DNA of 64,000 bases from Styela clava (taxonomy: Eukaryota; Chordata; Ascidiacea; Stolidobranchia; Styelidae). This document shows, one piece after another, positions 1-12,323 of this stretch. A program made the position numbers and the translations under genes. The notes below the pieces were generated by a model. The model made no database searches. It was not told where the DNA came from and saw only the letters and a program-made list of their open reading frames with translations. The stretch is taken from contig NC_135259.1 of the NCBI RefSeq assembly GCF_964204865.1, positions 9,682,974 through 9,746,973 on the forward strand, written 5' to 3'. The stretch's first letter is position 1, and the number at the start of each line of letters is the position of its first letter.

Positions 1-192
1 CTATAGATAGAATAAAGATAAATATTTTATATGATTTGAGCATCATGATGCACACTAACTGAAATACACTTGAGCGGACTTTTGAATTATATAAATAACT
101 TTTAGTTTCATCATATTTCCAAAAATTATCCTTTTGAAAAATTTCATATTACTATTTTGTTTCTAATTTTAAATTGCTCTATTTTGTTCCAG

Positions 193-3100
193 AATATAAA
201 TCACATTGGAAATCATGTAAATGAAGATGGCCATAATATTGCTAGTATTGAAACTAACTTCAGTTTGTCTAATCCACAACCACATGGAAATGTAAGGAAA
301 TACAGTAATGGGAGTGCAGATTTATCTGATGTCAGCATTTGCAGTGGTAATATATATTTGTTTTTTTTATATTGGGCGGTATTAATTGGTATATGTAGTT
401 TGTATGCATCACTTGCAAGTATATAATTTTACATATCAACAGGTAGGCTGAAAATATTTTTTTTGCTAGTTTTTCTCATTTTGTTATGGTTAACGTCAGT
501 TTTTTGTTACAGTGAAACCCTATTGGCTTATCTAATTTCTATTGAGAATGTAAGACATTGGACTATTTCGTTCTTTGCTGTGACATTAGCCCAATATTCC
601 CTAAACTGTACATCAAGACACAGTAGCGCATGACAAGATATCAAACCAAGTTCTAATTTTATAATAAGATTACAGTTAATTCTGTTAAAATCGATGTCTA
701 GAGAGAAGTTTTTGAAGTTTCACCCCTTTTATGATAGCTTCATGTGCACAAAAACAAGCTCACATATTGCATTGAAATATGCATATATTACGAAATATTT
801 CCTTGCAATTACAGTAAATGTCAAAATCAAATTTTGTATCTAATGTGTCACATGTTTTATTGCAAAAAAAACAAAAGTGAATATACTATGAGTTTGATAG
901 TTTGGGAACCTTAAAATATTCCAGACCAAATATTTATTTTTGCTTTCGAAAGGTTCAACAGAAGGTCCAGACTCGAATCTTTCTGATGATGAAATTGATG
1001 ATATAGATCCGGATGACATTGTTTTACTCACAAGGCCTCCACTTATAAATCTTTCGAGTACAGAACTCCATGAGATACAAAACAAGAAAGTCTCCAAATT
1101 TATGTATGAAAACATCCAAATTTTTAATGATGACAAAAAAGAGGACATTGAAAAACAGATCAATGCTAAAGATGAATTGCCTTTGCCTAAAGATGAGGTA
1201 AGAATTTTCTATTTGTGTTGAATAGAAGATAATAAACACATAATGACACAATCTTCTAATGAATGAACTTTATTTTAGGATCATCCGATTTCCCCACCTG
1301 TTATATATAACATGCAATTTCCTGAAAATTCAATCAGTTATGTTACAAATTCTTCCTCAAGTTCTTGTCCATCAAGCCCACTGCCTTACAGCAAAGGTCG
1401 AGTAAGACGACCTGCCAGAGATCAAGCTTGCGGCGTTTTTACTGTTGATCTGGGACAAATGAGATCACTACGTCTGTTTTTCAGGTAAGATGTTTTCAAT
1501 TTTTTTATAATTTTAGATTTAGAGCAGTGGTTTTCAAACGGTGGGGCATGCCTTATCTTGTCTGCCTTATTTTGGATATTAACATTCCAAAAATTTTCAT
1601 TTATTTCATTATTTACGTTCCATCCACATATTTTCAACATGTTTTTTGAATAAAACATACTTTCGTCTTACTTTCTGTTATTTGTATCTTATTGTTAGAT
1701 AGTTATTTTTGAGGTGGGGCACGAGACTTGACGAATTCTAAAAAGGGGGCGCAGCTACAGTTAGATATGCTGATACCGTAGTTTGGAAGAACTGCAGTCA
1801 TTCCGGTTCGTGGATTGAATACACAATTTATCACATTCTGGGTTAGGTGCTTATAATGGGATATCGGTACTCCCTTAGTATATGTACCAGGTTAGGATTT
1901 TTCCTTATTTTAGTTCTATTACAAGTTCCGGGACTATCTGTGTTAGCTAAGTGAATATACCCTCTGCCTATAGGTATCAGTCCCTTTATACAACTTGATG
2001 TTAAGTGGGCGAACAAAATTAGTTATCTCTGTATTGTTAGATACACTTCTGGATTGTCTGGGTTTCAACCAGATATATTTACGGTAACATGCGATGCCAT
2101 TTATCGTAGGTAACTCCAACGCTTAAACTCTTAAAAATTTGAAAAATTCATTGATATTGCCTTTTCTACATTGCTTAGATTTCTTGATCAATGCAAGTTT
2201 TCCATAAATTGATTATTTGCGACCATATGTCAAGAAATTTCGCAGTTCTGAACATTAGTTACCGTACCTCCAATGCTCGAACCCTTAAAAATGTGAAAAT
2301 TTATTGTTATTGCCTCTTCTACATTGGTACGATTGCTTGATCAATTCAAGTTTTCCATAAATTGATTATTTGCGACCATATGTCAAGAAATTTCGCAGTT
2401 CTGAACATTAGTTACCGTACCTCCAATGCTCGAACCCTTAAAAATGTGAAAATTTATTGTTATTGCCTCTTCTACATTGGTACGATTGCTTGATCAATTC
2501 AAGTTTTCCATAAATTGATTATTTGCGACCATATGTCAAGAAATGAAATGTAGCAATTCCACACATACTAAGGTTAATAAATTATTCATTATTATGAAAG
2601 TCAGATCTTATCGATTTCTGCTTGTCATCATTAAGATCTGATTTATGGCCTTAATTACCTGGTTGATATCCAGTTGGTCGAATTTCTGGCCAAAAGCATT
2701 TTGATCTACTTAGGCCAAGTGTTGGTTGCACATAAATGGTGACTTTATGGGGATGATTCATGGTTTTATTGCATTTTTGCATATTACTATTTCGACTATG
2801 CAATTCAAGAGTCATGCTGCAAACTAATACAAATGTATTTCTGTAACATTTGTTCCGACCAAAATCAGACTTCCTCAGACATGCAGTTCACAACAATTGC
2901 TTGGGTGAGGTAGTCTAATATTGGTATTTCTTTTCCTGCTATAGCATCCTTGCATTATACGCATTCGGATCCACTAGCGCTAATGCATTGATTAAGGATT
3001 GGGAGTAAGTCTCGCGTAATCTCTACTGATAATTACTATTTTGGACTTGAACTTTTCAAAGCTTTCTTGCATTATTAATTATAGGTTTATTTATTATTCG

Positions 3101-6100
3101 ACATGACGCAAAGTGGACCTGTGAATTTCTAAAATTTTCTCTTATACTTGTAGTATGGGCCTGAAAAAACTAAAATCTTGTTTTCAAGTAATATTTAGCA
3201 ATATAGTTATCATGACATTAGTGAGTGTACCTGCCTACATTCGTTTTGATTTAGAGATAGAAGTTTAGTTGTCAAGCGTGATTGCCTATGTCTAGAAATA
3301 GAAATGTACTTTGAATTGCTTATGAAATAAGTATGCCAATTGTGTTTAATTCTATTTCTAATTTAGTAATTATGACGCATTTTCAATTTCTGTTCTTTAC
3401 ATAATTCTCAAACCGTGACATTCAATATGTTAAAATGAGCTGTCAAATATTATTCACATTCATTATGAATAACCTGTTAGATTAATTAATGATTAGGCAT
3501 TCAATTTATCTTAGCAATAGCAAATTTAAATTGCAATCTTTGCTTTAGTTCTTTTTTCCAAGGCAGTTTATATGTAAATCTTCTATTCACAGACCTTTTA
3601 AAATTCTGACAAATACGAAAAGTCCCCCCCATGTGAAACAAATATTAATATTTTGTATTAAAATTTAAATACATGACATCATTGTCAAAAAGTAAGCAAA
3701 AAATATGGAATACATTAACAATTGTAATGTGCAATGAGTTAGGATTACTAGATAGATCTTATTGTTTCTTGGTGTTCTGTTAAGTGACGCTAATGGACTT
3801 GACCATTAAAATTTGAGTCAATTATCTAATAATATTTTATTCTTAAAACCCTCGAAATCACTATCAAAGATGAATTAGGGCCTGTTGACCCATGTTATTA
3901 ACAACCCCTTTTCTAGGCTGTATGCAGTCTATTTCTGGATATTCAGGGTTTTGTACAGACGACATACCGTGAATTCTATTATTTCTCATTTACATTAGAA
4001 TGAAATTTTGATCATAAAACATTTTCATCTAAACTCAAAGCAAGCTATAAGTCACAATGTACCGCCATTAGTAAATAGCACCATCCGATATATCTAATAT
4101 GAAATCAATTTTTGTTAGCTTTCTGAAATAATTTACTATTGTTTTGTATTGGGTGTGTCCATCTACGTATGTTATTTAATCATCATTTTATATATATTTG
4201 CCATTCTAAATCATAAAACTTCTGTAAATATGATTAGAAACACATTTTTCAACCTTATATCTTTAAGATTGTCCATTGCATTCATTTTTAACAATTTTTT
4301 AAACTGTCAATTTAGTTTTGTCTGGGGATATCCTCTATTTCAGGGTTTCCCAAACTTTTCAGGCCGTAGACCCCTGTTTTTGAATCTTATTTCGATCGAC
4401 CCCTATCCTATGTCGTATCAATTTCTGTACGTAATCAACTAGGAAGGGTAATGTTTTTTTTGACGAAATAAAATTCATCTGTCTGAAGTCTGAATCAATA
4501 CGTACCGTACCGTAAGTTGCATACTGGCAGGCTGTCGTCAGTTTGCTAAGATTATGATATATTTGTATAGGTTTCAGACTTTCGTATTGTTGCGGCCCCC
4601 GTACAGTCACAGACCTCTCGTGAACTGCTGCTTGGGAAACCCTGCTCTATTTTTATATCTTTGATTGTCTTTTTATCGTTCAATATACTTTTTCAGCAAT
4701 GATAAATGCAACAGTGGACAGTTGGTTATAGCCAGTCGAGAATCTCAATATAAAATATTACATTTTCATAATGGTGGCCTGGATGCACTTGCAGAAATAC
4801 TAGAACAATGGAAGCTAGCTGTAAAGCAAAGTGATAAGGTATATATATATATGTATTACAGTATGGACTTGAAATAATTCGGCTGAAATCACCAATGACC
4901 TAAATTTGTAGATTGTCCATAAAGTATCTTTAATAATATTATTTAAAAAATTATCATTTTATCTTTATATTATGTATCATTTTTTAAATTGTAAAAAGAT
5001 CTTGGGTATTTGATGCATACTAAGATTTGATTTCTTTAATAAGCATTTATATTATGAACTCAATATGGTAAACTTCGAATATAGATGGGCTTCGAATAAT
5101 CTTTGCTTAAAATCTTGATTTATTTGAAATTTGAATTCTCTTGAATGACTGGATTATACCAATTTCCAATTCCAACTGTTTCGAATGCATGCCCTCATTG
5201 CTTCACATACTTGAACATTAGTCTCATTCAAAATCAATATGTGAAAAGCCGCAAAGAAGCAATTTCTAATAGTTTCAGGTGAGGTGACCATATCATATTA
5301 CCTCAGTCCATCTCATGTTACCAATTCTTTGGTGCAGAAAAGTTATATCAACTGTTTTAGAGCATGCTGCAGTATTTGAGCTATCAGGCTGTTTTGTTTT
5401 GCACAAAAAATTTTTCTAAAGATTGCAGTGATGGTTTTCTGTGTAACTAAAAAATCCCAACGGTTGTAAGAGATGTAGCAAGTCAATTACAATTCCACTG
5501 CAATTATATTTATGTCATTGCTTTTAAATAATAACATGTGTGTATATTTTTGGTATGTACATCATAAATGCAATATCAACACAGTCTGGTACTGGTAACC
5601 ACTAACAGTGGTCTCATCTATACCAACAAGCAACAACAATTTTTTTGCTCCTGTATTATTTATTTATATAATTTATGTGTGCATCCAAAGCAGTTAAGTT
5701 TAATGAGAAGGTTTTGCTTTAATTGAAAAAATATTTGGATTTTCAAATTGGTTTTCATCAGGGTGGTCCCCTAAGTATCAATACCCACAAATTTCTCATT
5801 GTCTATATCTACACCAATCGAGGGAAATTATTTACACTGGAATAGTTGTGTATGATTGTACCCAAATAGGACGCTTCACACAAAAGTAACGTTTCAAATG
5901 GCCTTTAATTCTGTTTTTGGGTCAATATGTGGTGATGAGAATGTAGTTTCAGCACTTACTCTTCATCTTTATTAATTAAATCTTATGGAATTGACTTACC
6001 ATTGATTATTCTAATTGAGATCTTTATTAAATATAACAATTTATATATATATATAAAAAAAAATCATTTGCAGGTTACAGACCAACTTGCTGTGAGACAT

Positions 6101-9100
6101 TTTTCAATATGCGGACCCCAGTTATCAGTTGGTCAGTGTCATCCTGAGGAAGGTTTATACAGACGTTTATCCGAAGATGCATGGTCACTTCATGTCAATG
6201 AATTTGGTCAAGTACAGGACGAATATAATATCAGAAAAGTATGCTTATTATTATATCACATTTAGTGCTTGTGTTTTATGTTCCGAATACTTGATTTTCA
6301 TCTAGCTGTAGCATTTTGTTAATAATAAAATTAAAATAGTCCTTCGACATCATGTGATTCCAACGATGTTTTTCTCCATTCAAATCAAATTTGGATTGAC
6401 CATTTTGTATTTTTTTGATATTCTGATATATTTGTAAAACTATGATACCATTGTCTCAAAATAGCCAATATTACAAAAAACAACATTTTAGTCCACCTTC
6501 AATGTTGATATCACAAAACTGTTGGGGTATACCTTTTCAAAATGTATATCTTGTGTGTTTCGGAGCATTAATTGTTCACATCCCTGCTATAAACTCTATA
6601 TATATTCAACAATTCATGCGTTTTTATAATATCAGGCTGTATTCTTCGGTGGAATGGATCCTGAATTAAGATCTGACGTTTGGTTATTTTTATTGAAATG
6701 TTACCCTTTCCTATCAACATATGATGAGAGACAAGAAATTAGATCTCGAAAAGAAGTCGAATATCATCAACTCAATACAAAGAGGTTGGTGATATACAAG
6801 GATCCTACTTCAGACCTCTTTTGTTTTTTTTGGTGATTTACTAGGATGATGCTTCAGACCTCTGTTATTTTTTATTTTTATTTCCCAACATGGCTCGAAT
6901 TATTGATTTGTTGTAACCTTTTCCATAGGTATGCAAATAACCATTTCTTGGCTTTCAATATTTATACAACATATAGGCTACTACATACGCAAATATGGTT
7001 TCAAAAATGGCCTTTTTCATATGAGGTTTCATTTTCATGCCTTCACTTTGAAAACCGTTTCATGCCTTCAACTCAAGCAATTCAAGGGGCTATTCTTTGT
7101 GAAAGAACTGGAAATTTTCCAGGTTCGGTATTGCCTACCAGATTTATTATACGCTGCATCATGTGGTAGGTATGGAGTTAGAACCAAAGATATTTGACTT
7201 ATCAACTATTATACTCAATTCAAACGCCCCAAGCGCTAAGCCATCACCGACTTCTACTTTTATTTTTCATGTTCTATTTTCAGGTTAAATATGTCTGAAG
7301 ATGACAAAAACACTTTTGAAAAGGGAGTCGCTTGCATAGTTGAAAAAGATGTCCTGAGAACTGATCGTGCACATCCATTTTATAAGGGCGATGGTAACCC
7401 GAATCTAGATGTATTAAGACATATTCTGTTGAACTATTCCATCTATACAGACACAGGATATACACAGGTATAAACAATTATTTAGATAGTAGATATCTAT
7501 TCTAAGTTTTATTCCAAGAACTTCAGTTTCGTGGAATTTGCTCCCACATAGCTGTTTTCCTGATCGTATTGACAGAAACCGCTTCAGTCTCGTGTCAATC
7601 AAAATTTACTGATGTACAATTTTACACTATAATGATTCATGGTCTCTGTAGCTATTGGCGCTCTAGTGGTCGCCTATAAATATTAAGTCTTTCGCTTTTA
7701 AAGATCAAATAGTTCTAAATTACTGATATATACTGCCAGAAGTTTGTAAACAAGTTTAAAAACTTAAAAGTTCAATTATGATGCTGCAGTATTCTGGTCT
7801 GTATTTGAGAATAAGAGGTTTATATTGATTGATGTTTTATATTTGATTACGATGCCGATTTGAACTACGATAATACCCCTTGAGTACTCCTGCTAGTCGC
7901 CTAATCTCTTTTATGTCTATTATATTACTCAAATATGAGTAAAATTTTCCATTCATGATAGTACTTTAAATCTTCAATGACTTGGAACAACAAGGCTATT
8001 CAATGCATTTCAGGGAATGTCTGACCTGCTTGCTCCTTTATTAATTGAACTAAATGAAGAAGCAGAGACATTCTGGTGTTTTGTTGGACTCATGCAACGA
8101 ACTATTTTTATAAGTTCACCTAAAGATGATGATATGGAAAAACAATTGGTATGATAGTCATCTTGAAACAATAGCTTTTTTTTCATGAAATAGAATGTTT
8201 CACATGACCCTTATTCAATTATTCTCTGTACGATGACACATGTCTAATATTGTGGCCTTATGTGATGAGTGTCATTTATCTCGGTTGAAAAGTAAAATAA
8301 TGCAGCCTAATTCATTGAATAAATACAGTTGGTATGGGACTTGCTAACAAATTTAACATTGTATGAACAAGTTTGGGGAATGAAGATTAACCAACAATAG
8401 GTTGTATGAAATCATTTTTGTGATGGAAGGTTCCACTTTGTCATTTCCAACATCAACCTTCGAGATACGAAGATCAATCATTGGTTGCGCTTAGCCATCG
8501 ACTGAGGACCATTTCCTTCAATTGTTGATCAAAATGATCTGATGCATAATCTTTGATAATTTAACTTACATTTCCTAAACAAAATCTAGAGTCAACTATA
8601 ACAATTATATACCTAAATGTTTTGTTAAAGTGATACTTTAGAAGTTTCTTTGCCTGGTCCCATTTCATCTAAATTTCATGTATATTGACCGCTTTTTTCT
8701 ATTTTGGCAAATCTCTTCTGTATGATAATGGATAGGCCTAAGTAACATTTTAAATATACACTTCCAACTTGATGTACCAAACTAGAAGCTATAATATATC
8801 AATATGGTCAGTTTTGCTTATATTATTCAATCATTATGTAACACATTTTCAGTTATACTTGCGAGAATTATTGCGTCTCATGCAACCAGAGTTTTACGAA
8901 CATCTGAAAACTTGTGGACCTGATGCCATGGAACTTCTGTTTGTTCATCGATGGATTTTACTCTGTTTTAAACGAGAATTTCCTGAAAATGAAGCCCTGA
9001 TGATATGGGAATCATGTTGGGCCCATTATCAGGTATGTATATTCATAATAGCATAATACTAAAAACTTAGGTTGGAGTTTTAATTTAGTGTGACACCAAC

Positions 9101-10302
9101 ATAATATGGATACTGCTCTGACTCCATTGAAATGTTCCTATGAGTTATTTCAATATAGCAAATCACATTCTATACCAGTTTCACCTGAAGCATTAGTAAA
9201 CTTTAAGGGAATATTTCATTAGAAAGAAATTGGTTCATTAGAAAGAAATTTTTAGAAATTAGTACTTGAAGCACCGGTCTTAAAAACATACTAGCTCTAA
9301 ATCCTAAGATACTATAACCTCTGTAGCTTTCGGGCGATTTAGGTCTGATCTATGAGCAAAAATATTTCAAATTTATTTACAGCATTAATTTGGCAATTTT
9401 ATTTAATATCTGTGCCTTTTTTATTCATTATTAAATATTATTGTTTATTATGGATATAATTAGACCAGCAGTTTTCAAACATCTTAAGTCGCGCCCCCTT
9501 TTCAAAACTTGTCAAGTCTCACGCCCCACCTCAAAAATAACTAGCTAACAATAAGCTACAAATAACAGATAGTGAAGCAAAAATATGTTTTATTCAATAA
9601 ACACGTTAATGGGTTCGAAACACATGGATGGAACATAAATATCCAGAATAAAGAAATATAAATATCCAGTATAAGGCGGGCATGATATTTTTATTTTTAA
9701 TAAGCCTTAAAAATTGTCTACGCCCCACCATTTGAGAACCACTGATCAGGATCATTTATATTGAACGACGGATAAAGCATAGCCTACTATTCACGAAATA
9801 AGAACCAATTCTAAATAATCAGCAATTACACATTGTTACATATATGACTTGCAACCTTCTGGTCTAGGACTCTAGATTATATGTCTGGTTTTCTAATATT
9901 ATACTTTATATTTAGACTGACTTCTTCCACTTATTTGTGTGCGTTGCAATAATCACTTTATATGGACTTGATGTCATAGAAAACCAACTAGCTTCGGACG
10001 AAATGCTTTTACATTTTTCTAATCTTGCTATGCAAATGAACGGACATGTTGTGCTACGAAAAGCCAGAGGTTTATTACACTCTTTCAGGATAAGGCCTCG
10101 AGTACCCTGCACACTTCATGACATTTGTATCAAGTCACCTCCGGGCGTGTGGGACAGTGGGTATGCCCCAACAGTGGAATGCACAGGTTTACATGATTCT
10201 GAACAGTGTTTATATGGTGGAGTGGCAGCTAGTTCATCTGTATTGCCTGATGCTTTTCAGAAAAGTGACACGAAAAAGTTAAAAGGATTGTTTAATAGAT
10301 GA
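193..10302 (+). CDS. TBC1D16: TBC1 domain family member 16 (Rab GTPase-activating protein), 3' ten exons
   Basis: Ten exons join in one frame: 193-346, 953-1197, 1279-1484, 4697-4838, 6074-6238, 6636-6784, 7284-7467, 8014-8148, 8853-9032 and 9916-10302. All have GT-AG borders and compatible phases, and together give about 648 residues ending at TGA. The 5' end is outside the window; the human protein is about 767 residues. The order and wording match TBC1D16: an acidic linker, then a conserved block starting GVFTVDLGQMRSLRLFF, then the TBC domain. Both catalytic fingers of a TBC Rab-GAP are present: the arginine-finger motif reads EKDVLRTDR (exon 7284-7467), and the glutamine finger GYTQG spans the junction of exons 7284 and 8014. 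The C-terminal VECTG and CLYGG segments also match the family. Family knowledge: TBC1D16 stimulates GTP hydrolysis on Rab4/Rab5-type endosomal Rabs and affects receptor recycling. The active residues look intact, so a working GAP is expected. The identification is secure; exon borders are manual. Confidence 0.93.
1525..1755. mobile_element. hAT-like miniature element, one clear end (TBC1D16 intron)
   Basis: It starts with CAGTGGTTTTCAAACGGTGG, a typical hAT-type terminal sequence, and ends near a GGGGCGCAGC stretch. Related copies occur at 9466-9744 (opposite orientation, both ends) and about 29798-30025; all share the phrases 'gaggtggggc(a/g)cgagacttgac' and 'ttgttagatagttattttt'. The right boundary here is unclear and I could not see a target-site duplication. 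Confidence 0.6.
1866..2032. mobile_element. Miniature element, family B ('GGTACTCCC...'), truncated
   Basis: It begins GGTACTCCCTTAGTATATGT and runs through 'ctgtgttagctaagtgaatatac' to 'gaacaaaattagttat'. The same ~200-bp family recurs at 37903-38103, about 46509-46590, 47024-47227 and 48107-48289. Complete copies carry a short inverted terminal sequence ending in ACTACGGGAGTACC. No coding capacity; probably non-autonomous. Confidence 0.65.
2096..2544. repeat. Tandem repeat, 153-bp period, about 2.9 copies
   Basis: The marker 'gtcaagaaat' falls at 2229, 2382 and 2535, giving a period of 153 bp. The last two full units appear identical base for base, while the first, partial unit (from about 2096) has diverged. 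It lies in the large TBC1D16 intron between exons 1279-1484 and 4697-4838. Near-identity of the last units suggests a recent duplication. Confidence 0.9.
4341..4644. mobile_element. hAT miniature transposon (MITE) with perfect 8-bp target duplication
   Basis: The ends are CAGGGTTTCCCAA at the left and TTGGGAAACCCTG at the right, exact inverted repeats. The 8 bp CTCTATTT sit directly before (4333-4340) and after (4645-4652). An 8-bp duplication with CAG...CTG ends is diagnostic of hAT superfamily insertion. At 304 bp it has no transposase. It sits about 50 bp upstream of the TBC1D16 exon at 4697. Confidence 0.92.
4839..6073 (+). other. TBC1D16 intron, no separate feature seen
   Basis: AT-rich intronic sequence beginning with a (TA)n run at the donor. 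I see no open coding frame with splice support and no repeat with clear ends. Confidence 0.5.
9466..9744. mobile_element. hAT-like miniature element (TBC1D16 last intron)
   Basis: The left end CAGCAGTTTTCAAA and right end TTTGAGAACCACTG form imperfect inverted repeats. The interior has 'gcgccccc' and 'gccccacc' near opposite ends and the 'aataagctacaaataaca' phrase also found in the 1525 copy. The flanks do not show a convincing 8-bp duplication, so the copy is old. Confidence 0.72.
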
Positions 10303-12323
10303 AATTACGTCTTAAAAAAAAGAAATTGAGAAAAAAGTTTTTGATTTATTTGCTTGTCAGGGTGTGTTCTATCCCTACAATGAAACAATTTTAAAATTAA
10401 CTTGGGCTTGTACCAAGCGAGGTGATCTATTATTGATATGGTATTTTCGATATGTTTTGACAGACTGCTATTGTTCAGGTATTCATACTAATGTACTAAT
10501 CAGGTTTATGTACGCTGGACATTTGTGAGAATGACATGCTAATCATAGGGCGTTGAGTCCGCTTCTATTTGCTCTGCCACAGACCTCGGTTCAACTATAC
10601 ATACGTTTATACATACAACATTTAAATTTATTGCATATGTGAACTCTCGAATCACCTATTTACATATGCCTTCTAATCAACTCCATGCATCTGAAATAAA
10701 TGTTCCCATTCTAGACATGGCTGGTAAGAAAGACCATGGTTCGCCAAACGATCAAGCTGTTTTATCGACTTTCGTTCTCGCAGGATATTTAGGAAATTCC
10801 TATTTTATGAATCTAAGACTTGACTTGTGGGCTTACTGGTTGATATTATAAAACTGAAATATGAGCCTAATATATTTTGATTTTCGACACTACTAGCATG
10901 GTGATATCAACACTTTTGGATGCAAAATGCAAATTTTTTCTTTTAATGAACTTTGGACAATATTGGTCACACTACCTTTCCATTGAGAAACATTTTCATA
11001 GTGTCTGAACTTTAAAAAAAAATCTTTTTTACCTATTTTCTCAGCATATCCTATCTGAAGATGACATAATGCTTATCTGTTATACATTTTTGTCAAATCA
11101 TATATATACTTTCAATCGTATGTTTAGGTGGAAATAGAATCATTTGCTCCTATGTATGTTATCAAGGTACTAGTCTGTATTTATTTTAGTTTTTGACTGT
11201 GTTGACCTCCACTTTCTCATTCCTTCCAAATTTCTTCATTTAAGTTCCTATCAGATATTCGATAGTTCCCTTCATTTCAACATGGTGATTCGAAGCTCTA
11301 TATTCCAGTTTTTCTTACACTATATCTTTATTCAAATATTTGAATTCAATTTCTTTATGATGTTCTTATATTTATGTTTCTGTAGCAGATTGTATCATTT
11401 GAAGCTATGGGTCGTGCAATGTATTTTATTTTCATAAGTTTGTTTTAATGTCTGGTACCTCGTATATCCTTTCATTTCCAACAATTCGTAACACTTCATT
11501 CAGTTTTTCAACAAAAAGTATAATCTGTTTATTTATTGCTTCATCAATGTTCACCAATAAGATGAAAACTGGAAATGGAATAGATAGCTTGGGTACTGAT
11601 TGGCTGGTGCAATAAACTTCATTCTGTGTTGTTAATATTTTCTCTATTATGTAATTTGATATAATGTTAATGTTAGGATCATTTTTTTTTCCATTCATTG
11701 CACATTCCTCGTTACTACTAAAGTACTAATAAAGCTATATGATACACATGTTGTTTAATATAACGCAAGTGGAGGTGAGTCAAGCTTAGAAAGAGATGTT
11801 GTAAACAAGCTCGCCGTTGACCATACTACTGTCACTAAAACTCCTTAGTGCTCCGCACGATTGTCTAATGCGGAATGTCAGATGGAGCTATATCCTCTAC
11901 CCATTGCAGACAATTTGGCGCCTTCATCCAGAAGTTCAGAGCAAGATATTGTGCCAGAGTGGGGCAAATTGACCATGGCCCCTTTCCGTGTTTTGACACA
12001 GGGCTTGTGTTGGATAATCCATCAAAAATGGCAGCAATATATTCCGAACTCATAAAAACGCTTGCTCTTTCTAGGTTGTACATTATGGTAGAAATTTACA
12101 ATAAATAGTCTACAAGAGCTGTTCGCAGAGTGACGTTTTTTATCATTTCCATAAATCTTGTTCGAATTAATTGATATTGCGAATAAGATTTTTAAATGTT
12201 TCAAGCTTAAATGAATAGTGTGCGCTGGTCTGTATGAAGTTTGCTGTTGAATGCTAAGGCGCCATTTTACGTAGATACGCCACTGCTGGTTCACCAATCA
12301 AGTCATTAGGTTGTAATGCCAAA
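10303..12323. other. Intergenic region after TBC1D16
   Basis: It contains the presumed TBC1D16 3' UTR; an AATAAA-type hexamer occurs near 10695. The rest is AT-rich DNA in which I see no supported exon, RNA gene or bounded repeat. Several short open frames overlap each other on both strands at 11860-12110, which is what chance gives. Confidence 0.5.

Noticed and set aside
2096..2544. CRISPR-like or other spaced repeat array
   Set aside because: Units are contiguous 153-bp tandem repeats without unique spacers, in an intron of an animal gene.
11861..12108. Three overlapping short frames on both strands
   Set aside because: No splice support or motif; mutually overlapping frames of this size occur by chance.
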